DNA of 64,000 nucleotides from contig NZ_FMXM01000025.1 of NCBI RefSeq assembly GCF_900103325.1, positions 1-64,000 of the forward strand, given 5' to 3'. This stretch comes from Mesorhizobium qingshengii (GTDB lineage Bacteria > Pseudomonadota > Alphaproteobacteria > Rhizobiales > Rhizobiaceae). Positions 15,894-24,363 of the stretch are shown here, in pieces. The position numbers were made by a program, and so were the translations under genes. Below the pieces are notes generated by a model, which saw only the letters and a list, made by a program, of their open reading frames with translations, did no database searches and had not been told where the DNA came from. How positions within the stretch are numbered: position 1 is the stretch's first letter; each line of letters starts with the position of its first letter.

Positions 15894-17003
15894 ATGAAGC
15901 AGACACCGGATCAGGCACGTCCAACCCCGCGCGCGGGCATCATGGACATCGACGCCTATGTGCCGGGCAAGAGCACGGCGCCGGCCGGCGTCGCCAAGGT
16001 CTACAAGCTGTCGTCGAACGAGAATCCGCTTGGGCCCTCGCCGAAGGCGATCGAAGCCGCGCGGGAGATTGCGGGAAAGCTCGACATCTATCCCGACGGC
16101 ACCGCCAGGCGGCTGCGCGAAACGATCGCCGAGGTGCATGGCCTCAACCCACAGAACATCATCTGTTCCAACGGTTCCGACGAGATCCTGGGCCTGCTGG
16201 CGCAGACCTATCTGGCGCCCGGTGACGAGGCGATCTTCACCGAACACGCCTTCATGGTCTACAAGATCTATATCCAGTCGGCAGGTGCCGTCCCGGTAGC
16301 GGTCAAGGAGACCAACGAGCGCGCCGACATCGATGCGATCCTGGCCGCCGTCACGCCGCGCACGAAAATCGTGTTCCTCGCCAATCCCAACAATCCGACC
16401 GGCACCTATGTGCCGTTCCAGGAGGTGCGCCGCCTGCATGCCGGCCTGCCCAGGCATGTGCTGCTGGTGCTCGACGCGGCTTACGCCGAATATGTCCGCC
16501 GCAACGATTACGAGGCCGGCATCGAACTGGTCGGCAGCGCCGAGAACGTCGTGATGACCCGCACCTTCTCCAAGATAGGTCTTGGCGGGGCGCGGATCGG
16601 CTGGATGTACGCGCCGATGCACATCGTCGACGCCATCAACCGTGTGCGTGGTCCCTTCAACGTCAATGCAACGGCGATCGAGGCCGGCATCGCGGCGATC
16701 CGCGACCGAGCCCATGTCGAGCGCAGCGTCGCGCACAACGAGACTTGGCTGGCCTGGGTCAGCGAACAGATGACGGGGCTTGGGTTGCGGGTGACGCCCA
16801 GCGTCGGCAATTTCGTCCTCATCCATTTTCCCGATGACCAGAAACACTCCGCCGCGGCGGCGGACGACTATCTGACCGCGCGCGGCTATATCTTGCGGCG
16901 CGTTTCCGGCTATGGCTTTCCCAACGCGCTGCGCATGACCATCGGCACCGAAGAGGCCAATCGCGGCGTTGTCGCCGCACTCACGACATTCCTGAAAAGC
17001 TAG
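15894..17003 (+). CDS. hisC: Histidinol-phosphate / aromatic aminotransferase
   Basis: A 369-aa fold-type I PLP aminotransferase. KLSSNENPLGPSPKAIEAA, SNGSDEILGLLAQTYLAPGDE, FLANPNNPTGTYV and the PLP-lysine motif TRTFSKIGLGGARIGWM are the HisC signatures. It catalyses glutamate-dependent transamination of imidazole-acetol phosphate. Because tyrC follows after 6 bases, this copy may instead, or also, make tyrosine and phenylalanine by transaminating aromatic oxo acids. ATG 15894 overlaps the stop of a short upstream frame (ATGA), which ends MDISK. Confidence 0.92.
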   Translation: MKQTPDQARPTPRAGIMDIDAYVPGKSTAPAGVAKVYKLSSNENPLGPSPKAIEAAREIAGKLDIYPDGTARRLRETIAEVHGLNPQNIICSNGSDEILGLLAQTYLAPGDEAIFTEHAFMVYKIYIQSAGAVPVAVKETNERADIDAILAAVTPRTKIVFLANPNNPTGTYVPFQEVRRLHAGLPRHVLLVLDAAYAEYVRRNDYEAGIELVGSAENVVMTRTFSKIGLGGARIGWMYAPMHIVDAINRVRGPFNVNATAIEAGIAAIRDRAHVERSVAHNETWLAWVSEQMTGLGLRVTPSVGNFVLIHFPDDQKHSAAAADDYLTARGYILRRVSGYGFPNALRMTIGTEEANRGVVAALTTFLKS

Positions 17004-17009
17004 AGCATC

Positions 17010-17945
17010 ATGGCATCACCGATGTTTGAGAAGATCGCGCTGGTCGGCATCGGCCTGATCGGCTCGTCGCTGGCCCGCGTCATCCGCCGCGAGGGGCTGG
17101 CCGGTCACGTCGCCATCTCGACCCGCAGTGCCGCTACGCTGGCGCGGGCGCAAGAGCTTGGGCTAGGCGATTCCTACACCACCGACGCGAAAGTAGCGGT
17201 CCGCGACGCCGATCTGATCATCGTCTCGGTGCCGGTCGGCTCATCCGGCGCGGTGGCCGAGGAAATCGCGCCGGCGCTGAAGCCGGGTGCGATCCTCACC
17301 GATGTCGGCTCGACCAAGGCATCGGTCATCGCGCAGATGCAGCCGCATGTGCCGGCCGGCGTGCATTTCATTCCCGGCCATCCGCTGGCGGGCACCGAGA
17401 AGTCCGGGCCGGATGCCGGTTTCGCCGACCTGTTCGACAATCGCTGGTGCATCTTCACGCCGCTGCCGGACACCGATCCGGATGCGCTGGAGAGGCTTTC
17501 AGAATTCTGGCGCCACTGCGGCGCCAACATCGACACGATGGACCCCCAGCATCACGACATGACGTTGGCCATCGTCTCGCACCTGCCGCACATCATCGCC
17601 TACAACATCGTCGGCACCGCCGATGATTTGCAGTCGGTGACCAAGTCCGAGGTCATCAAATATTCGGCTTCCGGTTTCCGCGACTTCACCCGTCTCGCTG
17701 CCTCCGACCCGACCATGTGGCGCGACGTCTGCCTGCACAACAAGGACGCCATCCTCGAAATGCTGGCGCGGTTCTCGGAGGATCTGGCGTCGCTGCAGCG
17801 GGCGATCCGCTGGGGCGACGGCGAAAAACTCTTCGATCTGTTCACCCGCACCCGGGCCGTGCGCCGCTCGATCATCGAGGCCGGCCAGGACATCGACGTA
17901 CCCGACTTCGGGCGCCAAGCGATCGAGCACCCGGCCAAGAGCTAG
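17010..17945 (+). CDS. tyrC: Prephenate/arogenate (cyclohexadienyl) dehydrogenase
   Basis: A 311-aa TyrA-family enzyme without chorismate mutase or ACT domain. The NAD(P)-binding motif VGIGLIGSSLARVIRREGL, the substrate motif FIPGHPLAGTEKSGPDAG and the catalytic-region MTLAIVSHLPHIIAYN are clear, followed by the all-alpha dimerisation domain with KYSASGFRDFTRLAASDPTMWRD. It oxidatively decarboxylates prephenate or arogenate on the route to tyrosine. It lies 6 bases after hisC and forms an operon with it. Confidence 0.93.
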   Translation: MASPMFEKIALVGIGLIGSSLARVIRREGLAGHVAISTRSAATLARAQELGLGDSYTTDAKVAVRDADLIIVSVPVGSSGAVAEEIAPALKPGAILTDVGSTKASVIAQMQPHVPAGVHFIPGHPLAGTEKSGPDAGFADLFDNRWCIFTPLPDTDPDALERLSEFWRHCGANIDTMDPQHHDMTLAIVSHLPHIIAYNIVGTADDLQSVTKSEVIKYSASGFRDFTRLAASDPTMWRDVCLHNKDAILEMLARFSEDLASLQRAIRWGDGEKLFDLFTRTRAVRRSIIEAGQDIDVPDFGRQAIEHPAKS

Positions 17946-18112
17946 GGTCTATTGAGATTCAGGTGAGGCCGGCCTGCAAACGGCGCCTTCCTGCGCTTCC
18001 GGTGCTCACATACGGAAAGTACGCTCCGCTCCGGTTCTCGGAAACCACCTTGTTTGGTCGCTTCGCGCCCGTCTTCGACTCCGACTCGGCCTGACCTGAA
18101 TCTCAACAGACC
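17946..18112. repeat. 167-bp MITE-like element with long terminal inverted repeats
   Basis: GGTCTATTGAGATTCAGGT (17946-17964) is repeated in inverted form at 18094-18112 with one mismatch in 19, and the match continues inward to about 26 bp. The interior carries no protein-coding frame. It begins at the base after the tyrC stop and ends 8 bases before the end of the convergent kinase gene, so it can serve both genes as a 3'-end structure. The sequence style fits non-autonomous palindromic elements dispersed in rhizobial intergenic regions. Confidence 0.8.
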
Positions 18113-18120
18113 TTATGACG

Positions 18121-19050
18121 CTATGGTAGCGCAGGCCAAGTCGCTGCAACCATGGCCAGCGTCTCGGCCCTGTCCGGGGCGCCGAGCCTGCCGCCGAAGC
18201 GCAGGCATTTGAGCGCGGCAGCGGCACTGGCAAAACGCAAGGCCTGCTCGACCGGCATGGCTTCCGCCAGCCCGACGGCAAAGGCACCGTGGAAGACATC
18301 GCCGGCGGCCAGCGTGTCGACCGCCTTGACTTTCGGCGCCGCTACATGACGGGATGATCCCGCCGCGCGATCGAACCACCAGGTTCCCGCCGCGCCGCCG
18401 GTGACCGCGACAAAGGCGTCGGTGCGCCGGGCAAGTGCCTCGCAGGCCTGGCACGGGTCGAGATCCTGATGGCACAGGATGCGTGCCGCCGGCTCCGAAG
18501 CCACGATGTGGGACGCCAGCGGCAAGAGCTGCTCCAGCACCTCCAGCGGCGCGGTATCGGCATCGAGGATCGCCGGCCGGCCGATAGCGCGCGCCGCCTT
18601 CAGCGCAAGCGCTGCCGCACCCCGCCAGCGCACGTCGACCAGCACGGCATCGAATGCGGAGAGGTCGGCCGCCGGCAAGGCCTCGGGATCGGCCTGGGCC
18701 TGGCTGTCATAGAACGGCACGATGATGCGCTCGCCCTGCGCGTCGACAAGGATCGAGGCCAGCGCGGAGCGGGCGCCGCCGACACGGCGGACAAAACCGC
18801 AATCGACGCCCTCGGCCTCGATCGCTGCAATCAGATGGTTGCCGACCGGATCATCGCCGGCGCTCGCCCACAGCGACACGTCGGCGCCAAGGCGATGCGC
18901 GGCGCAGGCAGCGCTCGTCGCCATGCCCGAGGCGATCTGGACGCCGTCGGAGGCGATGAACTTTCCCTGATGCGCCGGCAGTGTCTCGACACGCAGGATG
19001 GTGTCCAGCGTCAGCGCGCCAACACTCAGCAGCTTCACTTTTCTTGCCAT
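18121..19050 (-). CDS. PfkB-family sugar kinase
   Basis: A 309-aa ribokinase-fold enzyme. LLSVGALTLDTILRVETLP opens the domain, GMATSAACAAHRLGADVSLWASAGDDPVG gives the substrate side, and DTLAAGDVFHGAFAVGLAEAM is the PfkB signature 2, in which the aspartate is the catalytic base. The usual DTxGAGD reads DTLAAGD, so the anion-hole first glycine is alanine. Related kinases phosphorylate ribose, fructose or nucleosides; the substrate is unknown. ATG 19050 is used; a TTG at 19065 would overlap the DUF2125 gene upstream on the same strand. Confidence 0.85.
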   Translation of the reverse strand: MARKVKLLSVGALTLDTILRVETLPAHQGKFIASDGVQIASGMATSAACAAHRLGADVSLWASAGDDPVGNHLIAAIEAEGVDCGFVRRVGGARSALASILVDAQGERIIVPFYDSQAQADPEALPAADLSAFDAVLVDVRWRGAAALALKAARAIGRPAILDADTAPLEVLEQLLPLASHIVASEPAARILCHQDLDPCQACEALARRTDAFVAVTGGAAGTWWFDRAAGSSRHVAAPKVKAVDTLAAGDVFHGAFAVGLAEAMPVEQALRFASAAAALKCLRFGGRLGAPDRAETLAMVAATWPALP

Positions 19051-19057
19051 GGAAGGG

Positions 19058-20056
19058 TTATTCAACCGGCTTGATCTTGCCCAGCGGGATGAAGCCGAGC
19101 GAGGCCTTGCCCTTGACCACCTTCAGCGGCATGGACGGTTCGTTGCCGAGCAGCGCCAAGGCGCCAAAGCCCTGTTCGATCTGGCTTTTCTGCTCGGGGA
19201 TGGCGGTGCCGAGGATTGCCGCCACGGCCTTCGGATCCTTCAGCCTGATCATCAGATCGGCATCGATCAGGCCGTCGGCATCGACCGACAGTGGCCCGGA
19301 AACCGTGACGCGCGCCGTCCCCGATGACAGGTCGAGGTTGCGGACCTCGATCTTCTGGCCGCGCAGGCTCCGCACGTGCGTGCCGATCAGCGCAACGCCA
19401 TTCTTCAGCGTGGCGTCGCCGCTGGCATCGAGGGGCGGCAAGACGCGCCCGCCGATTGCGTCGGGGTTGATCTCGAGATCGCCAAAGCTGCCGAGATAGT
19501 CGATATCCCCGCCGTTCGGCTGCAACTGGCCGGCCGCCTTGCCGGCGCTGAACAATTGCACCGGGTCGGTGTCGTCGGCAGGGTCGGTCTGGCCTGACAG
19601 GCCCTCGGCCTGCAGCGAGACCCGTCGCGGCAGCGGCCATGACAGTTTGACGTTGGCTTGCAGATTGTCCCAATCGATCCACAGCGGCACCATGCCCGGG
19701 ACCGAGGTTCTGAGCGGACCACGCAGATCGGCAACCGGCGACAAGGGTTGGGTGATCTGGGCGACGGCATTGAAACTGCCGGCCGAGGCGGCGATGTTCC
19801 TGGCATCGTCCTCATAAGCGAGGTTGTCGCAGGAGATGGCAAAGCTCAGGGGATAGCCGCTGACCTGGAGATTGGCGCAGCCGGCCGCTACGCCACTCTT
19901 GTTGAGCGTGGCAACTGCCTTGTCGGCCTCGCTTCTGACCCGGTCCGCCAGATAGAACCAGCCGCCGCTGTAGATGGCGAACAGTATGACGATGAACGCC
20001 GCAAGCCACCACAGGCGGCGACGGTTACTCGGCTGGCGCTCGTCACTTGACGTCAT
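19058..20056 (-). CDS. DUF2125 domain-containing membrane-anchored protein
   Basis: A 332-aa protein with one N-terminal transmembrane helix (RRRLWWLAAFIVILFAIYSGGWFYLADRV) and a large periplasmic beta-rich domain of the DUF2125 family: AGCANLQVSGYPLSFAISCDNLAYEDDAR with two cysteines is its hallmark. The second half has repetitive strands (GTARVTVSGPLSVDADGLIDADLMIRLKD). AsmA-like envelope roles have been suggested for similar folds, but function is unknown. ATG 20056 (MTSSDERQ) is used; upstream extension to 20194 would overlap the divergent ChaC promoter region. Confidence 0.82.
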   Translation of the reverse strand: MTSSDERQPSNRRRLWWLAAFIVILFAIYSGGWFYLADRVRSEADKAVATLNKSGVAAGCANLQVSGYPLSFAISCDNLAYEDDARNIAASAGSFNAVAQITQPLSPVADLRGPLRTSVPGMVPLWIDWDNLQANVKLSWPLPRRVSLQAEGLSGQTDPADDTDPVQLFSAGKAAGQLQPNGGDIDYLGSFGDLEINPDAIGGRVLPPLDASGDATLKNGVALIGTHVRSLRGQKIEVRNLDLSSGTARVTVSGPLSVDADGLIDADLMIRLKDPKAVAAILGTAIPEQKSQIEQGFGALALLGNEPSMPLKVVKGKASLGFIPLGKIKPVE

Positions 20057-20208
20057 GCTTTGGCTCTCGTTATCGCATGGGTGTTGTGGACGGACTGTCG
20101 ATTCCGACAACAATGGGTGGACGGAGACGAATAGGTAGACAGAGACGGGCGGAAAAAACACCGGTCTCGGTGCGGTGTTGCCATTCTTTTGCAATCAGGC
20201 GCGGCGAT

Positions 20209-20730
20209 ATGGGCGATTTTTGGGTGTTTGGCTACGGTTCGCTGATCTGGCGGCCGGGTTTTGCGCATGTCGAGACACAGCGCGCCCGCCTGCACGGCTA
20301 CCGGCGCTCGCTTTGCGTCTACTCCTTCGTGCATCGCGGCACGCCTGAACGGCCGGGGCTGGTGCTCGGTCTCGATCATGGCGGCTCCTGCGTCGGCCTG
20401 GCGTTCCGTGTTCCCGGCGAATTGCGCGACGAGGTGATCGCCTATTTGCGCGAGCGCGAGCTGGTCACCAACGTCTATCTCGAACGCATGCTCAAGATTC
20501 GCCTCAACGGTGGCGGCATGGTCGAGGCGGTGGCCTACATCGTCGACCGCGGGCACGAGCAGTATGCCGGTGCGCTGGATGCGGCGCATGCGGCGGCCGT
20601 GGTGCGCGGCGCGGTCGGCCAATCCGGCAACAACGAGGACTATGTGCTCAGCACGCTCGAGCACCTCGAGGCACTGGGCATTCGCGACCACTGGCTCGAG
20701 GATGTCGCCAGGCGGGTCGCGCCTTTGTGA
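20209..20730 (+). CDS. chaC: Glutathione-specific gamma-glutamylcyclotransferase (ChaC family)
   Basis: A 173-aa protein starting with the ChaC hallmark FWVFGYGSLIWRPGF, which binds the gamma-glutamyl group, followed by GYRRSLCVYSFVHRGTPERPGLVLGLDHGGSCVGLAFRV. The catalytic glutamate is in GQSGNNEDYVLSTLEHL. The enzyme cleaves glutathione to 5-oxoproline and Cys-Gly. ATG 20209 is used because the family begins here; the frame is open to 20047. Single gene, divergent from DUF2125. Confidence 0.92.
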   Translation: MGDFWVFGYGSLIWRPGFAHVETQRARLHGYRRSLCVYSFVHRGTPERPGLVLGLDHGGSCVGLAFRVPGELRDEVIAYLRERELVTNVYLERMLKIRLNGGGMVEAVAYIVDRGHEQYAGALDAAHAAAVVRGAVGQSGNNEDYVLSTLEHLEALGIRDHWLEDVARRVAPL

Positions 20731-20845
20731 AGCGCTGGCTCTGCGGAAAAGGCGGCTAGGCCTTTGACCTCGATCAGGCAAGACCTAGGTTAGGTCCCGA
20801 ACCCGGGGGCGCATCCGCCCAATCCAATCATCACGGAGATCCGTC

Positions 20846-21793
20846 TTGCAGAAACGCCGTCTCGGTCGTACCGACCTTTCCATCGCGCCGCTGGTTCTGG
20901 GCGGCAACGTCTTCGGCTGGACCGCCGACGAGAAAACGTCTTTCGACCTGCTCGACCGCTTTGTCGGCGCCGGCCTCAACGCCGTCGATACGGCCGACGC
21001 CTATTCGCGCTGGGTTCCCGGCAACAAGGGCGGCGAATCGGAAACGATCATCGGCAAGTGGATGAAGGATCGCGGCAACCGCGACAAGGTCGTCGTGGTC
21101 ACCAAGGTCGGTTCGGACATGGGGCAAGGCCACAAGGACCTGTCCGCCGCCTATATCGAAAAGGCGGTCGACGCGTCGCTGAAGCGGCTGCAGACCGACG
21201 TCATCGACCTCTATTTGTCGCACTGGCCGGATCCGGCTACCCCCTATGAGGAAACCCTTGGCGCCTACGAGAAGCTGCTCGCCAAGGGCAAGATCCGCTA
21301 TGCCGGCTGTTCGAACCTCGATGCCGGGCAGTTGCGCGCGGCGCTCGACGTGGCGAGCCTGCGCGGCCTGCCGCGCTACGAGGTGCTGCAGCCGGAATAC
21401 AATCTCTACGATCGCTCTTCCTTCGATGGGCCGTTGCGTGATCTGTGCGTGGCCGAGGATATCGGCGTCATCACCTATTTCAGCCTGGCCAAGGGTTTCC
21501 TCAGCGGCAAATACCGCAGCGAGGCCGACCTCGGCCAAAGCGAGCGGGGCGACGACGTCGGCAGCTATCTGAATGCACGCGGCATGCGCATCCTCGCCGC
21601 ACTGGACGCGGTATCGGCCAGGCATTCGGCCAAGCCGGCGGAAGTGGCGCTTGCCTGGGTGATCGCGCGGCCAGGCGTCACCGCGCCGATCGCCAGCGCC
21701 ACGAAGCCGAGCCAGATGGACAGCCTGATCAAGGCGGTGTCGCTGAAGTTGACCGCCAACGACATGGCCGAGCTCGACAAAGCCAGCGGCTGA
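20846..21793 (+). CDS. Aldo/keto reductase
   Basis: A 315-aa (beta/alpha)8 oxidoreductase. The catalytic tetrad is visible: Asp and Tyr in NAVDTADAYSRWVPG, Lys in VVVVTKVGSDMG and His in DLYLSHWPDPATPYEETLGAYEKL. NADPH is the expected cofactor, and LGGNVFGWTADE resembles the YghZ/AKR-type group acting on small aldehydes. The start is TTG 20846, supported by CGGAG at 20834-20838 seven bases upstream and by alignment to the family start MQKRRLGRTDL. Monocistronic. Confidence 0.92.
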   Translation: MQKRRLGRTDLSIAPLVLGGNVFGWTADEKTSFDLLDRFVGAGLNAVDTADAYSRWVPGNKGGESETIIGKWMKDRGNRDKVVVVTKVGSDMGQGHKDLSAAYIEKAVDASLKRLQTDVIDLYLSHWPDPATPYEETLGAYEKLLAKGKIRYAGCSNLDAGQLRAALDVASLRGLPRYEVLQPEYNLYDRSSFDGPLRDLCVAEDIGVITYFSLAKGFLSGKYRSEADLGQSERGDDVGSYLNARGMRILAALDAVSARHSAKPAEVALAWVIARPGVTAPIASATKPSQMDSLIKAVSLKLTANDMAELDKASG

Positions 21794-21883
21794 GGCTTTC
21801 GGCGAGCGACACGCACGAACGTCCAAGACGACCCTCCTGTCTTTGCCATACCGTCCTTCGCACGGGGCAAGGCAGAGGGTGAG

Positions 21884-22510
21884 ATGGCCGAACCGCTTCT
21901 TTCGCAACCCGATCTTTGGCGCCAGCTGTTCGCGCTGGTGCTTGCCGCCACCGTCGTCATGGGCAGCCCCGGGCCGGCAACGATAAGCGTCACCGCCGTC
22001 GGTGCCGCCTTTGGCCTGCGCCGCTCGCTGCGCTATGCCTGCGGGATCATCCTGGGCACGATCGCCGTGCTGTTGGTGGTGGCGACCGGGGTGGCGGCGA
22101 TGCTTGCCTCGATGCCGCTGCTCGCGCCGCTGCTGGCTGTCGCGTCTGCCGCCTACATCCTCTACCTGGCGTTCAGGATCGCCACCGCTCCGCCCTTGAC
22201 GACGCATGCCGGCCAGGCCGTGCGCCCGACGTTCCCGGGCGGCTTCCTGCTGGCGGTCGCCAACCCGAAGGCCTATGTGGCGATCGCCGCCGTGTTCGCC
22301 GGCGCTTCTTCGAAACAGGGTGCCGTTGAGCTTGGTCCATGGCTGAAGCTGGCCGTTCTGGCGCTGATGATCGTCGCTATCCATGTCTTGTGGCTTGTCG
22401 CGGGAGCAGTGTTCGCGCGCTTCCTGCGCCAGCCTGTGGCCGCGCGGATCATCAATTTGATCTTTGCGGCAACGCTGGTGTTGACCACCGCGCTGGCCAT
22501 GTTCGGCTGA
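21884..22510 (+). CDS. LysE-family amino acid exporter
   Basis: A 208-aa inner-membrane protein with six predicted helices. The family motif TVVMGSPGPATISVTAVGAAFGLRRSLRYACGI near residues 24-56 and the NPKAYVAIAAVF loop after helix three are typical of LysE/RhtB exporters, which expel amino acids such as lysine, homoserine or threonine. The substrate cannot be told. ATG 21884 follows a GAGGGTGAG ribosome binding site. Convergent with plsC after 9 bases. Confidence 0.9.
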   Translation: MAEPLLSQPDLWRQLFALVLAATVVMGSPGPATISVTAVGAAFGLRRSLRYACGIILGTIAVLLVVATGVAAMLASMPLLAPLLAVASAAYILYLAFRIATAPPLTTHAGQAVRPTFPGGFLLAVANPKAYVAIAAVFAGASSKQGAVELGPWLKLAVLALMIVAIHVLWLVAGAVFARFLRQPVAARIINLIFAATLVLTTALAMFG

Positions 22511-22519
22511 GCGTTGTCT

Positions 22520-23308
22520 TCAGGCCTTGGCGCCGAGCTCCTGCAGCCGTTTCACCGCCGTCGGCGGCAGGGCAGGCGGGTTTGGGGCGCGGGATGCCTC
22601 GATGAGGAACTGGTCGCAGGCAGCCTCGGTCTCACCGATCAGCCGCGCCATGAATTCATCCTTGCTCAGGCCAGGCGGGATCGCCGGCAGGAAACGCGCC
22701 TTGATGGTGCCGGGATAGCGCAGGAATTTGCGGCGCGGCCAGTAGAGGCCGGCGACATGGGCGACCGGCACCACCGGAACGCCAAGCTGCGCATAGATTT
22801 CGACGATGCCGTATTTGTAGGCCGGCTCGTCGCCTGGCGCGCGGCGCGTTCCCTCGGGATAGATGATCAGCTGGCGCGGATTGCGCGCCATCTCTTCCTT
22901 GGTCGCGGCAACGACCGCCTTCAGCGCCTTGGAGCGGCTGCCGCGGTCGACCGGGATCATGCGCATTTTCATGATGTACCAGCCGAAGAACGGGATCCAG
23001 GTCAGTTCCCGCTTGAGGATGTAGAGCGGATCCTGGAGGAAGGGGAAGAAGGCAATCGCGTCCCAGAATGACTGGTGCTTGGGCGCCAGGATGAAGGAGC
23101 CTTCAGGCAGGTTTTCCTGGCCGGTGATGTCGTTCTTCGTTCCGGCGATCTTCTCATAAAGCCACATCGAGGTGCGCGACCAGAATTTCGGCACGAACCA
23201 GGCGCGGTGACGGGGCGACAGGAAATAGTAGGGGGTCCAGAGGATCATCTGGACGATCAGATTGACGTAGAAGACGAAATTGAACGCCAGCGATCTGACA
23301 TAGAGCAT
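22520..23308 (-). CDS. plsC: 1-acyl-sn-glycerol-3-phosphate acyltransferase
   Basis: A 262-aa membrane-associated acyltransferase that makes phosphatidic acid from lysophosphatidic acid. The N-terminus has hydrophobic helices (SLAFNFVFYVNLIVQMILWTPYYFL). Motif I is APKHQSFWDAIAF (HX4D), and motif III is LIIYPEGTRRAPGDE. The KYGIVEIYAQLGVPVVPVAH segment is also conserved. In many Rhizobiales this gene follows ydcF and ftsEX; here about 1.7 kb with two plus-strand genes and an unassigned stretch lies between. Confidence 0.95.
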   Translation of the reverse strand: MLYVRSLAFNFVFYVNLIVQMILWTPYYFLSPRHRAWFVPKFWSRTSMWLYEKIAGTKNDITGQENLPEGSFILAPKHQSFWDAIAFFPFLQDPLYILKRELTWIPFFGWYIMKMRMIPVDRGSRSKALKAVVAATKEEMARNPRQLIIYPEGTRRAPGDEPAYKYGIVEIYAQLGVPVVPVAHVAGLYWPRRKFLRYPGTIKARFLPAIPPGLSKDEFMARLIGETEAACDQFLIEASRAPNPPALPPTAVKRLQELGAKA

Positions 23309-23868
23309 GGGGGAGGTCCGGTGAGGAGGTGTGCGTTGGTTACACCAAGCGCGGGCAAAAAGGAAACAGGGCGATACGGCTCATTCTACAGGCTTGCTTG
23401 CGCCAGACGTTCCCTGAGGCGTGGCGCCGCGAAATCGAGGAAGCGCGCAGTTTCACCGGCAGCCGCCCCTGGCCGGCGTGCACCCTGACTGTAGAACGGC
23501 GACGATCCATTCGCCGCAAGCCGTTCGGCATTCCGCTTGCGTGCGTCAGCCGATCGATACTGGGGTTGCCAACGTGGGTATGACGCGAGTGCTTTCCGGA
23601 AAGGCTGCCAGCCTCCACCGTCGAGGCGGTCAATCACTTCTTCCGGAAAATGGAAGGGTTGATTGCAAATATGCCGTCTACATCCGTCGAATGGAAAGGT
23701 ACATATTGAGGTAGCAAGTCGCTCTGAACACCTGGACCAACTCTATGAACGGGGTTGCCCGCACCGAAATCGATTTTCCGGTTGTTTCTGTCCGCGATGC
23801 TGCCTGAATCCGGAGCGGGTCAGCGGTGTCCGCCAGACCTCACCCATTCATATCGCAGAGGAGTTGCC
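23309..23868. other. 560-bp region without an assignable gene
   Basis: Short frames exist on both strands. The best candidate is minus-strand 23386-23637 (GTG start), reading IDRLDGGGWQPFRKALASY and ending RFLDFAAPRLRERLAQASL; the same frame stays open upstream to about 23742 without any ATG, as in a decayed gene. No domain is recognised. The last 110 bases hold the promoter region and the ribosome binding site (GAGGAG) of the DUF1348 gene. Confidence 0.4.
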
Positions 23869-24339
23869 ATGCCTGAAAACCGCCCCCCGCTTCCGCCGTT
23901 TACGACAGAGACCGCCGCGCAAAAGGCACGCATGGCCGAGGATGCCTGGAATTCTCGTGACCCCGCACGGGTCGCGCTCGCCTATACGACAGACAGCCGC
24001 TGGCGCAATCGGGCCGAATTCCTGCAAGGGCGCGATGCCATCCAGGCCTTCCTGACACGGAAATGGAGCCGCGAGCTCGATTACCGGCTGATCAAGGAGG
24101 TCTGGGCGTTCCATGGCAACCGCATCGCCGTGCGCTTCGCCTATGAATGGCGCGACGACAGCGGTTCATGGTTCCGCAGCTATGGCAACGAGAACTGGGA
24201 ATTCGACGAACACGGCCTGATGCGCCTGCGCATCGCCAGCATCAACGACCTGCCGATCGGCGCGGCCGACCGCAAATATCACTGGCCGCTCGGCCGGCGG
24301 CCGGATGACCACCCGTCGCTGTCGGACCTCGGGCTTTAG
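23869..24339 (+). CDS. DUF1348 / NTF2-like (SnoaL-fold) protein
   Basis: A 156-aa protein with an NTF2-like cone fold. It starts PPLPPFTTETAAQKARMAEDAWNSRDP, then VALAYTTDSRWRNRAEFLQGRDAIQAFLTRKW and RFAYEWRDDSGSWFRSYGNENWEFDEHGLM, all typical of the DUF1348 family. No catalytic activity is established for it. ATG 23869 has GAGGAG about ten bases upstream. The PPOX-type gene follows after 24 bases and is likely co-transcribed. Confidence 0.9.
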   Translation: MPENRPPLPPFTTETAAQKARMAEDAWNSRDPARVALAYTTDSRWRNRAEFLQGRDAIQAFLTRKWSRELDYRLIKEVWAFHGNRIAVRFAYEWRDDSGSWFRSYGNENWEFDEHGLMRLRIASINDLPIGAADRKYHWPLGRRPDDHPSLSDLGL

Positions 24340-24363
24340 CACCTTCCCGCAAGGAGGCTTTCG

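Noticed and set aside
20831..22384. Minus-strand open frame of 517 codons over the aldo/keto reductase and LysE genes
   Set aside because: It covers two well-supported plus-strand genes, is rich in Arg/Gly/His and has no recognisable motif.
23386..23637. Minus-strand 83-codon frame in the plsC-DUF1348 gap
   Set aside because: GTG start, no domain, no ribosome binding site. Mentioned only as a possible decayed gene.
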